DNA from: Homalodisca vitripennis
Taxonomy: Eukaryota; Arthropoda; Insecta; Hemiptera; Cicadellidae
Length of the DNA: 64,000 nt
Assembly: GCF_021130785.1 (NCBI RefSeq)
Contig: NC_060213.1
Location: forward strand, 65,882,001-65,946,000
Reading direction: 5' to 3'
In this document: in pieces, positions 20,056-31,990 of the stretch
Layout: every line of letters starts with the position of its first letter
Numbering within the stretch: position 1 is the first letter of the stretch
Position numbers and translations under genes: made by a program
Notes under the pieces: generated by a model
Seen by the model: the letters and a program-made list of their open reading frames with translations, nothing else
The model's database searches: none
What the model was told of the DNA's origin: nothing

Positions 20056-23000
20056 ATCTGAAATCCATATGGATTTTAATAAGCATAAATGTACATCTAG
20101 TTTGCGTGGCTCGCTGCTTTTGTATGTACACTCAGTATGTTTTTATTAAGGTTTAAATACTTTTAAAACTGATACAGTACAGTGTATACTCTTTTCTTCC
20201 AATCTATGTCCTCTATACCAACATATTTCGTGATTCAGATTAGGAATTGTATAAATATTATTACCTAATCAATATCGTACTGCGATGTTCCCTTAACAAT
20301 TTTCTGTCAAAATAAATTGCATTTAGTGTCAGGTGAACACGCATTTATCATTGCATTTTTATGTGATTCCATTTTATATGCTCATTGTCTTACTGCCCTC
20401 GCTTGTTTTCTCAAATTGTAATAAGGGTGCGAATGGTTTGTTGTATCTTGTCAGGGCCTGGTCCTGCCATTTTTCACTAAGTTAGGTTTCATAACTAAGT
20501 ATTTAAAAAAATAAAAGTTCCATTGAACTAAGGAGGGTACTACAACACAAGAGTGGACTGAAATCAAAGTTTGCAACTGACTTTTAACATTGACTTGCCA
20601 TTCTTTTTGTTTTTACTCTATGAATAAAAGCATGTTGAAATCTCATATTATTGGAATCAGTTTGTTACACATTAATTTATTCTGGTTTTTTTCTTGTTGC
20701 CATTGTACTTAAAATCGTCATAACAAAAATATTTTCTAACCCTTAGCCAGATCCCACGAGTGACATTCACCATCATCTTATTTGAGATAGACATTCACCA
20801 TCATCTATTTGAGATACTGAGGGAACATACAGACAGAAATACAATTTTTCCACTCCCTTTTTAATTTATTTAAAATTATTGTAATTTACTTAATATTATT
20901 ATTTTTGTAACAGAAAATACAAACAATAACTCCCATACAATATATAGTATATTTGGCTACATCTAGTTTGTGTAAATAAAAAAGGCAAGTGCGAATCCCT
21001 CGTTTATATTCTAATCAGTGTTCTCCTAATCTGTAACCTCCCTGTGTAATGGGTACAGCAGTTTATGTGGGTACCTCATCCCCTTAGCCTGCTGACTGAC
21101 ATGACTCCATGTAGCGTCTCACCTCCACACTACTCATGACCTTGAGCTTATTTCCCCTAACTATAACAGCCTAGTGATGATTGTTACGAATACTAAGATG
21201 ATTCCACTGAACGTAGACAATTTGATGGATTTTGGCTGCACATCATCCAGTTTGGCCGCAGCAAACATGACAAATCATCTGTAAATGTTCAGAGTTCAGC
21301 TGATGATTAAACAAACAGGCGCACGCGCCAAATGCAGACAGCAGCACCAAAGCGCATTGCGGTACTTTCCGGAAGCACCTCATAATTTTGATCCAGGGCC
21401 TGCTTGGTTACCTAGTAATATTAAGGATGTAAATAAAGAAATAATGGTAGGATTGGTGCTGGTACCTAAAACGTTGACCCTTGTTTCATTGACAACTACA
21501 CATAAGGGACAAAGTATGAGTAACTCTTTTAAAGCCATCATTAACACAATCAGGATTCTGGTTATCTGTATCCTAAATTACAAAAAAAGCTGTAGATTGT
21601 TTAAAAGACTCATGTTTAAATTAATAGCCAAAGCACACTAATTATTTTGTTACATGTGGTCAAACTTGTCTCAAAAACGACGTGAGTTTCAATATACCTG
21701 TTTTAAACATTATTGTACCTACACAAACCTACTAGTCTAATAACTAATAGGTTTCCTTGATAAAATTTCAACCAGAATCCTCTGAATGGTCCGGTCTAAA
21801 GGTTCAATTGTTTGCATCAAATGGGGAGTATCTACTTTGGGGTAAGCTCTCTTTGGATTCTACTGTATTCATGGAATAATGATATTGATAAAACCACAGA
21901 CTCATTCTGCCACTGAATGTACCTCTCCCACCTGGTAATTTTTAAATCAGCTGATTGTAATACTGAATTGTATTGCTTTAAGAGTTCAAGAGCTATAGGA
22001 AAGAATATAAACAAGCTAAAGTGATAAATTACATTTTATTGAATAAAAAGCAGTGTTCATGAAACTCAAATATTAAAAGAAAAAATCAAACTAGTTAAAT
22101 TGGTGTTTCGTTTAAAACAACAAGGAATACTGAAGGAAGATAAAATCACTGAACACTGGTGGATGCTGCATCATCTGTAACAGTAAACATAACATTTCAC
22201 TCACCTTAAAGCAGCAACATTACGAAATTAGGAACTAATTTAAGAACTAAATTCTGTGTTGTCTATGACATCAAAATTTGAATACTGCACCTAATGGAAG
22301 GTGGTGTGGAAGCAAATTAAACATTAAAAATATTTAAATGCAGTCTTTTTATGTTTTGTCAGCAAAATATTTAAGAAGAGTAATAAATTAATGATAAACG
22401 AGTTTCATGTATTAATATATACGTACACAGCACATACATCTAAATAGCAAAATAATCAACTAATACATTTTTCTGAAATCAATTTAAATTTCTTAAACTA
22501 TTTTGGTTTATTACTGGTGTCTAGATTTCAAAATTTAGAACCCCGATCCCCAAATGGCGTTATTTGCCCCTTTTCAGCTGCAACATATTAATCCCTTTGA
22601 GCACCATATTATAACTATTGGTGGTTTTGAAAAACAACTAAATTTCTTTTAAATAACAAATTCCAAGGACAATTTAATGTTGTTAATGTTTTATAAAGCC
22701 ATTTCCCACTACAATATCTGGCCAAAAAAACTGTAATAATGTTAACATATTTAAGAATTATAAATTTTGTTTACTAATTATGTTTTTCTGAGCCTGAACA
22801 AAAAATATAGCACTACACATTTATTATCAATGTCAAAAACAGTTACAAGAAACATTTCAACTTTAAGATAAATATATTGAATAAAGTGTTTCATGTTGAC
22901 AAAACCAAACCAAAATTAATATTCATTCTATAATTAAATTAGTTATACTTTAATGAAGTATTAAAAACCATAGTATTTCACTTCTGGCCTTTTAAGAAAT

Positions 23001-24690
23001 AAAACATGAAAATGCGTTTGGTACTTTTAGAAGAAACTATAACTTTTTGTTAAAATCCAGAACTATAAGTTAATATTACATTTTGATAAACAAAATATAA
23101 CCATCGAAATCTGTATTAAAATAATTTGTTTTATTATTTTGTTCATTTAGGTAATTTTTACTTGGATAAAAATTGGTAAAATCTACTCTTTTAATATTGC
23201 TTAAATAATTTAATAATCAGTTATTTATTGAGGAAATTTTAGACAGTTCATAATTTAAAAACTCAAAGACTTTTAACATGAACTTTAATTTTATTGAATA
23301 CATTTAAAAGTATAACTCTTCTTTACAAAAAAAAAAAAAAAAACTTAATGAGTAGTGGATGAATTAAAAAGTTTAATTTATTATCTGATATTTAGGATTT
23401 ACTGCTTTCAATCTGCAATGTCAGTTACATGTTTTACTATAATTTGGTTAAAAATCAAGTGATAAAAAAATCATTCTAATCAGTGGAATTTCTAAATGCT
23501 TCTAAACATTCTAGACTCAAATGCTATTGTAATGCAAACAAACAAAACCTAAGTAATCTTTTGATAGTACATATTCTTTAATAAAATGTAGAAGATATTT
23601 TTTGGTAAATTACAAAATTTACAATTTTTTATAATGTTACAAGTTTAGTTAATTTTTTAAACAATGTCAACCAATTCTTTTAATAGTTCATGAACAAAAA
23701 CATCTCGGGATTGTAGTAGACTCAAGTCTTAACATGGAAAATTGATCAGCTATGCAAAAAATTAATTTCAGGCATCTATACGATATTGTACTAGGAGAAA
23801 TGTTCTACTCAATGAATAAAATAAAAAACAAAAGTTTAAATATTGTTAGTTTAGTCCTTAACATTTATGTGAACTAAGGTATTTCCACCCTGATTTTTCT
23901 TGTGTTGTGAGCAGTATGTTGTGCAGTACATATTTTCATTTATCTGTTCTACTTAGACATTTAAAATTACTTATACGACACTCACGTTATACTAATGGTT
24001 ATTGTATTACTAAAATGTTTCATTTTTCATTTTAAAACTAAGTGAATCTGACATTATTATTATTTAAATTAAAACCATTATTAGATTTTGTTAGTTGTAA
24101 TTTTTATAACTGTTATTGGGTAACAATTAATTACAACAACTATCAAGAATTTAAAATGAATTATGATGGAAAACAAATACTGTTATAATTTTTGTCACTG
24201 TGTTTACTTAATAGTTAATTTAATTATCAAGAATGTTTAAATTGACAATGGAAACAAATACATCATGGTGAACATATTGCAGAAGTGAACCACTACTTTA
24301 TTTAATTTATTGGATAACGATAACAAAAATGCCTTATTGAATTGTAATTGTTGGCTGCTTGAAACCCTGAACATTTTTCACAAAATGTAATTTTGCTTTT
24401 TCTTGCAATGAAATGCCTGAGATAAAAGTTTTACAAAGATTTAAATAGAACATCATGACACCTTTCTGTACAGAGCAGTATTTAAAACACTTCCTTTCTT
24501 GAATGAAATCATTTTAAAATACCGTTAAACTTTTGGGAAAAAAATTTAATTTACGGCTACCAATAACTCATTAAAACGAATACAGATACATATAAATATG
24601 AAATAAATTATAAAAGAGAAATAAAGCAGTATATTGGTAACACGTTTAAAAAATTAGCCTTACTCATGTGTAATAATATAAAAAACTTAC
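20056..24690. other. AT-rich intergenic DNA
   Basis: No gene recognised. Items seen: a short tandem duplication GACATTCACCATCATCT (about 20762-20820), a solitary TTAATCCCTTTGAGCACC (about 22590) resembling a piggyBac-like terminus, and a poly-A run (about 23327-23343). The small open frames (for example 21285-21641) show no recognisable protein features. Confidence 0.6.
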
Positions 24691-24921
24691 CACTATTTTT
24701 TCATTGCGTTTCGTTGGATGGCAGCAAAATTGGTGCTTTTGTCTACATTGCCCAAATGACTTTGGGCCTGAGCAGCGAGACTCGCTTTTTCAGGACCTTG
24801 AGGTTTGAAGCCCATGACCTCATTGCCTCCTGGAATTTCAGCAATTTCTTTTCCATATTGGTCAATGACCTTATGGGCAGTTTTGTTGGAGTTTTTGTCC
24901 ATGATGATTTTTTAAGTTGTT
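24691..24921 (-). CDS. Candidate exon encoding a 69-residue protein of unknown function
   Basis: On the - strand, a good acceptor (TTTTATTTTCAG) is followed at 24921 by 19 bases of possible 5' UTR and an ATG (24902-24900). The frame runs 69 codons to TAG (24695-24693). Two bases later there is a consensus donor GTAAGT. The sequence MDKNSNKTAHKVIDQYGKEI, then AEIPGGNEVMGFKPQGPEKA, then SLAAQAQSHLGNVDKSTNFA is compositionally protein-like, hydrophilic, and lacks a signal peptide or membrane segment. Base composition is clearly higher in G+C than the flanks. I do not recognise the family. Upstream non-coding and downstream 3' UTR exons would be needed and are not identified. It may also be an alternative terminal exon. 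Confidence 0.5.
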
Positions 24922-27900
24922 CTGAAAATAAAAGTAATAAATCCCTAATTAACAGAATTGCATGAAAAGTGGTACGCAGGGGAAAAAGTGTGGTTGGAAG
25001 GCAAACGTAGAAAATATTAAAATTTTTAATATTGTGCATCAAATGTGTAAAAGCACAAAAAGCCTTTAGAAGGCATTATTAACTAAGTTAATAGATCCTT
25101 ATATAAACTTACGTACAAGTAGGATACTATATTAAAACAAGATGGAATCAGTAAGGTAGAGGAGAAGTAATTAAGTCAATTAGTTATAAGAAAATAAGTT
25201 ACTTTAAGCCACAGAATCTGATTTATGATAACGGTTTTTGGTTACATCTCACTCTCAACCATTATGATTTGCATTATATAAATAATATAATTGATTACTT
25301 TGTATATGAACTATAATCGTATTGCATGTTATTTATATTCAAATGTGTCCATTGTTTATTGTGCTGTAAAACTGTGTAATTGAACAGTTTTAAAAATTAA
25401 TTTGTTTTTACTCACTATAAAATATTATATATAACCTCTACAAATATTACAGATTAATAAATTATGTTTTATGATTCTTTATATGAATAAATTAGTTAAA
25501 TAGGTTGTTATTAAGTTTACTCACATTACAACAGATTATCTAAAACAGCTTCTAACAATACATCTCCTTTATTGTTAAGAATATACTTTGATTTCGAAAG
25601 AGAATCACATATTATTTCTACACAAAAATTGATAAAATGTAAAGACTCCTTACCTAGGAAATTATGGTTAGTCGAATTTGTAATATTATTTTATGTCTCT
25701 CAGGCAATCCTGATCAAGCTTTTAAGGTTTTTGATCTATTAGTGTTAGTGCAACCTCCAGGGGGGGTTTTTTTAGTGCTGCGCTGCACTGATGGTGGACT
25801 AGTCATTAGAGTCAGCCCATTTAACTTGGTTTTTAGCACTTGATTTGGTTTCTGTTCCTTTCCTATTCATTTTTAGGGCGTTTAAACATATAAATGGACA
25901 ATTATTGTGAAGTGGGGTATAAAGTCGATGTTTACAGCTAAAGATTATGTTTTTTGTTAAATTTTGTTTTTGTTTATAGAACGATTGTGAATGTCCAGTT
26001 TTCTGGACAGTAACATATTCAGTTAACTAACTCATTTCTTGAGTCACTGAACGGATAAAAAATGTCCAGAAAAATCCAATTTCCCAAACTAAATTTCTGG
26101 AATGGCTTAAATTATTCAAAACGAATTTTTGGGAAAACCAACTGACACGTTAATTACCCTTATATTTAAAGGGATGAAGGTATGTGTGCAAGGTTAATGT
26201 GAATTATTTTAATTTTGATATGGGATATTTTTGATTTATTTCATTCTATTACCAATGCTTGAATAAACTTATCTATTCCTATCCCAATCAATAAAAAATG
26301 TTTACAATGTATTATAATAATGAAAAGCCAAGAAGAAAACAAAAAAGCCTTTATTTAATGAAAACATGTTTATTTATCCTAGGTAATTAGTTTCTGCTTG
26401 TTTCAATGTAGCATGTAAAAGAGAGCTATTTTTCAGATTATATATAAATGGAGTACACGATTTAGTGCTGAGTTCATGTAATTTTTTTTTAAAGAAGTTA
26501 CAATTTATGAAACACAGAAGTGAATAAGAAATATAATCTACTCAGTAGAACCTACTGTTCAGATATCTGTAAATATTTTGTTTAGTCAATAAATTATTTA
26601 TAAAGTGAATAAACAAGACCTAATTCTAAAAAAGTTATGATAACTTCAATCTGTAACTAAAGTAGGGTAGTTACAACAAGATTAGGGTACATTACACCAA
26701 TTGTCGTGCAACAGGCTGCATTGAAGTTGCATGCAGCATTTCAAGTCTATATTGCTTACTTTATTTTTCAGATGTCGTGCAGACAGACAGAAAATACATT
26801 TTTTACACCACCAATGCAGACAGAAGAGAAAATGTTCCAGCCTGAGTGATAGACATCAATCATGCTCACTTAAATCTTATGGGCAGACATGCTCCTTCAC
26901 TCAACTCATATTTCCTTTATAGAAACAAAGTTTCATGCAAAATTTGAAGTATACTAATGAAATCGCTATCGAGATATCCTGCGGATAATTAGACTGCATA
27001 CAGGCTCAACCTTACTCTCTGTCCATCAAGGGAAAATATCAGTTGTCTGCCCCCCAAACTTTTTCATATTTAGTTAATTAATAAATAACCAGCAATCATT
27101 ACTGGTATCAATACAATATGGACATAGTGCTGTATCAGAAATACTTTACTTACATTTGTAGCTCCTTCCTACTTCACTCAGCGACCCCAAGAAGAGAACG
27201 ATGTAGAATGAAGGCAAGGTTGAGATTCCAGGGCAGTTTGGTAAAGAACATGAGTTATCAGGTTTGCCACTACAATTTATCAATTTAGTACCCCATCAGT
27301 ATTATTATTTACGAAGCCAGAATTGACTCAATACTAATTTACACGGTGTTGGTATGGTCAATGAATTATACAAATATGAATATTTAACAGGATTTTTAAA
27401 ACAAAGTACCACAGAGAGTAAAAACTCTAAATTTCAAATGTAAAGTAACTCATGTAAGATGGTAACACTGAAAGCCAGTAATTAACAGTCTAGTAGTAAA
27501 AATCCCCGTCCTCGCAGGGGAAGTACACTATTATGGAACGATTCCGTGGTTCATCAATAATCGATATATCTCGCAATCGTTTTTCCTTGAAACGAATGAA
27601 ACCGTTTCTAGTTGCATTAATACATTACGGTGCAGGATTATATTAGGCCAGAGTATGAAACGAACAAGAGTGTATAGGTTTTTCGTACGGTTTGCCACTT
27701 AGTCCACTCTTACTTGTTCTTCTGTTAATTTTATACTGAAGATGTTTGTTACGATAGCCTTTCCGCCAATAAATACCTGACTATCAATAAGTAATGTTTC
27801 AACATTGAGATGTTGATACAACTGACAGATACTGATACAACTTAGTTTAAAATAGTATATAATACAAATGTGTATAACAATATTGCTATACAAACTTTAA

Positions 27901-29694
27901 TTTCGGAGAATTTACCAAAGTACTACAGCACACTTAATCTTTCAGACAAAAATATATTCACGCCATTGTTTGTTACTATGTTTAATCAAAACTATTTCGT
28001 CCCTTTTTAAACCTTGTTTGTACAGCATGATATCCGTAACTCGTCTATTATCGTATTTATCGTTCCTGTGTTTTTATTTTTCTTCAGTACCTGAAAAGAA
28101 GTAACTGTTTCAATACTTTGTGTTTAACTGCTGGAAACATGTTTGGAAACTTTCTATGGAATACCTCGCGAACAAAACTCATTGTTAGTGTAGATAATTG
28201 TTAACATAATTTATCTTGAAAACAGTATAAAATGTGATCAACTCAATGGAGTGGCCGCCAATGGGATCTCAGAAAGAATTAATTTTAAGAGCAAACTTTA
28301 AAATGGAAGTGTGACTTGATTTTATGTATATTACATTTTAATTACGAGGCTAAATTTTAAAATTTAATCACCATTTTCAAATATGGCGGTCATATGAAAT
28401 TTCTTATGGAAACCCGAAAGAACATTCGCCATAATACGTTAGTACTATCTATAAATGACTTGCACAGGAGGGCATGTATTTATAAAAATGGAGGTCACTT
28501 TGAAAATCTGCAGAGTATTTAAAGAACCACATTTTATAACTAATGAGTCCCCATCCAGCCGTGAAAACCATTAAGCCACGATTTTCATTTATAAACCGTA
28601 AAAATCTCTACTACTTGCGAATAAATTAATCAAAATTGCTATTGCGTTTCCAGTTGACAATCGCTATTTCACGGTAAAAAGTGTTAGGCCTACTCATTCA
28701 AAGGGATCTTTACTAATGCTGTGATCTAGGAGATATGACCAATTAGGTAAGTAGTAAATGGCGGAAAAAAGATTGGCGGGTGATAACGTTTCCGGGCCAA
28801 ATTACGTGAAGTCTGTCGTGACCAATACTTAATACAAAGGTTTGGTAAACAATTTTATTTTTCATCTCCTCATTTATTAAAGTAGTAGTCGGCTCCCACT
28901 GGTCTCATGTATGTAATACTTTATGTAATTTACTTAGTTTCAGTATTAGACTAGCGTACAATGGCATTTTAATTTTAATTTTTCTACAAAACCTCCACAC
29001 GCCGATGGTTAAACGGCCAAACCCCCTCTAAAAGAAATTTCTGGTTGCGCGCCTATATAGTGCTCACCACAATAAATCTTTTGCCAGGTTTTGTAATCCA
29101 CTTAAATCTTCTAGTAATTATCTCATTTCGATTAACTACGTTTAAATATTGCGTATTTTGTGTTATTGTCAAAGCTTAATTAACGTAAATTGTTTGACTC
29201 GGATTAATAATAATTTCTAGTATAATAATATTACCGTTCGCGTTTCTTTGTAAAAAAGATCCGCAACACGAAAGTTTCAGTTGGCAACTAATTAATTGTA
29301 TTATGCAAATTGTGCAGGCTGATGAGGCAATACGGCCAGCGATCAGTTGCGGGGGTGGGGAAGGGGCACTATCTCGATAGCCCATGGGAGGCAGATTTTC
29401 AAATCCGACACTGAGACCAATGTTAACGGATTTTCCGAAACATAGAAAACAACTTTTGGTACTTGTTTATTATAAAGATGCGTGGTTTTTACAGGAGGAT
29501 AAGAGAGGTTTGGACAATTTTTGGGTGTCTCCTTTTTTCTAAGGTCAAATATCACTAGTCAAGGTCGTGAAGTATACGATAGCATATCAGTATAAGACGA
29601 AATAGGACCATTATCATTTGAGCGATTCCTGACTGATGTCACCAAACCAGACTAGGAGTGATTTGTACGCTATATTCTATTAACAGTTTTAGTG
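24922..29694. other. AT-rich intergenic DNA
   Basis: No gene recognised. It contains one copy of a dispersed repeat (28243-28440, see separate entry). A G-rich run occurs at about 25760-25768 and a perfect hairpin CCCC..GGGG at about 27504-27520. Open frames here look random. Confidence 0.55.
28243..28440 (+). repeat. Dispersed repeat family A, copy 1
   Basis: GAGTGGCCGCCAATGGGATC, CAGAAAGAATTAATTTTA, GCAAACTTTAAA, then after a variable middle TTATGGAAACCC. The same blocks in the same order occur at 31800-31990. Confidence 0.7.
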
Positions 29695-30949
29695 TGGTGG
29701 TCGTTACAAATTGTATGAGACATTTGTAATCTTGGTTATTCAACATATCATGAGCTATTTATCACAATAACTACGCACAATCCTGGTGGTCGTTACAAAT
29801 TGTATGAGACATTTGTAATCTTGGTTATTCAACATATCATGAGCTATTTATCACAATAACTACGCACAATCCTGGTGGTCGTTACAAATTGTATGAGACA
29901 TTTGTAATCTTGGTTATTCAACATATCATGAGCTATTTATCACAATAACTACGCACAATCCTGGTGGTCGTTACAAATTGTATGAGACATTTGTAATCTT
30001 GGTTATTCAACATATCATGAGCTATTTATCACAATAACTACGCACAATCCTGGTGGTCGTTACAAATTGTATGAGACATTTGTAATCTTGGTTATTCAAC
30101 ATATCATGAGCTATTTATCACAATAACTACGCACAATCCTGGTGGTCGTTACAAATTGTATGAGACATTTGTAATCTTGGTTATTCAACATATCATGAGC
30201 TATTTATCACAATAACTACGCACAATCCTGGTGGTCGTTACAAATTGTATGAGACATTTGTAATCTTGGTTATTCAACATATCATGAGCTATTTATCACA
30301 ATAACTACGCACAATCCTGGTGGTCGTTACAAATTGTATGAGACATTTGTAATCTTGGTTATTCAACATATCATGAGCTATTTATCACAATAACTACGCA
30401 CAATCCTGGTGGTCGTTACAAATTGTATGAGACATTTGTAATCTTGGTTATTCAACATATCATGAGCTATTTATCACAATAACTACGCACAATCCTGGTG
30501 GTCGTTACAAATTGTATGAGACATTTGTAATCTTGGTTATTCAACATATCATGAGCTATTTATCACAATAACTACGCACAATCCTGGTGGTCGTTACAAA
30601 TTGTATGAGACATTTGTAATCTTGGTTATTCAACATATCATGAGCTATTTATCACAATAACTACGCACAATCCTGGTGGTCGTTACAAATTGTATGAGAC
30701 ATTTGTAATCTTGGTTATTCAACATATCATGAGCTATTTATCACAATAACTACGCACAATCCTGGTGGTCGTTACAAATTGTATGAGACATTTGTAATCT
30801 TGGTTATTCAACATATCATGAGCTATTTATCACAATAACTACGCACAATCCTGGTGGTCGTTACAAATTGTATGAGACATTTGTAATCTTGGTTATTCAA
30901 CATATCATGAGCTATTTATCACAATAACTACGCACAATCCTGGTGGTCG
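29695..30949. repeat. 89-bp tandem array, 14 copies
   Basis: The block starting TCGTTACAAATTGTATGAGA begins at 29701 and then every 89 bases (29790, 29879, ... 30858), with a partial copy ending at 30949. The distance 29701-30947 is exactly 14 x 89. I see no difference between copies by eye. Each unit has an 8-bp inverted repeat TTACAAAT/ATTTGTAA around a 10-base loop. There is no open frame. The homogeneity implies very recent amplification or gene-conversion-like homogenisation. The true copy number may differ because such arrays often collapse in assemblies. Confidence 0.97.
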
Positions 30950-31564
30950 GTGTGCAGAAAATCCATAATTCGATAACACTTTACCTTGTTTTGTAATTGA
31001 CTTTGTGTCATCAAAGCAAACGGTTGGCTAACTTTTTGTAATAGCCTACCCGTATATGCGCTACTAAATATGATATGCATTACTAGCACTTACTATAAGG
31101 GGCGTTCGTACTATATATTAAATTCATTTTATTTGGGGGTAATTTTAATTTAAAGACATTCTTATTGAAGTTGTTTTTTAAACAACAGGGAAAGATTAAC
31201 AGTTTTGAAAACCTGAGTTCTTGGAACAGTCCAAATCGCCGGTAAGATCGAAAGATGTGAAGCTCTCTAAATTGATCTAAATTTATGCCGCCTCAGAGTT
31301 AAAAGGAGTTTGTCAATGTTGTCTATATAATATCATAACAACAACAAAACAGCCCCACAAAGTTCAAAAATCAATTAGGGATTCCACCAGTAAAGGCATT
31401 GAACTTGAGATTGGTATTTTTATTATTTTACTACCTACATTACAATATAATAATAATAATGTATTTGTATAACGGTATACTATGAGTGTGTTGGCTATGG
31501 CTACCATAACTACAGCTGAATTAATGATTGAATTACGACCTGCAAGTAGGTTAAAACGGATCTT
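30950..31564. other. Intergenic, no gene seen
   Basis: AT-rich sequence between the 89-bp array and the SINE. Nothing recognised apart from a short (ATA)n stretch near 31450. Confidence 0.6.
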
Positions 31565-31775
31565 TTAAAGCAGACATCGTTTCCCATTTAAGCCTTATTC
31601 TGCCCGTCATCATGGGCCTCTGACTGCGAGAATCTTATCAAACAGAATAAGGGGGAGAATCGATGCAGTACAATGTCGATGGTACTGATAAAAAGTGGTC
31701 ATAGACAGGATTTGAACCTTCACAATTGCACTATTTGCATATTGCATTTAACATAATAAACCACCTCGACTCCAT
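31565..31775 (-). mobile_element. tRNA-derived SINE, copy 1
   Basis: On the - strand the sequence has a tRNA-like head with a consensus-type B box GGTTCAAATCC (31704-31714 on +). An A-box-like GGTGGTTTATTATGTT lies upstream. The body contains an inverted pair CCTTATTCTG/CAGAATAAGG. The same body and B-box position occur at 63005-63190, also on the - strand. Confidence 0.65.
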
Positions 31776-31799
31776 CTTGAGCATTGTAGATATATGTAC

Positions 31800-31990
31800 A
31801 TGGTGACTAACTTAAAGTGGCCACCATTGGGATAACAGAAAGTACTAATTTTACAGCAAACTTTAATTTCGGAACTTTACCTTCTGCTTATTACAATTAC
31901 TTAGTTAATTTTTTTACATCCAGACGTCTTTCCCAATGTGATGTTCAGTTTTTAAATTTATTATGGAAACCCCATGTAGCCTGTTAAAAG
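31800..31990 (+). repeat. Dispersed repeat family A, copy 2
   Basis: AAGTGGCCACCATTGGGATA, CAGAAAGTACTAATTTTA, CAGCAAACTTTAA and TTATGGAAACCCC in the same order as at 28243-28440. Confidence 0.7.

Noticed and set aside
22590..22610. TTAATCCCTTTGAGCACC as a piggyBac-like end
   Set aside because: No partner terminus or internal structure found; too short to call.
27504..27520. Hairpin CCCCGTCCTCGCAGGGG as a bacterial-type terminator
   Set aside because: The sequence is eukaryotic, with no adjacent gene and no U-tract role.
29695..30949. CRISPR-like array
   Set aside because: The 89-bp units are contiguous and identical with no unique spacers, and the genome is clearly eukaryotic. It is a tandem satellite.
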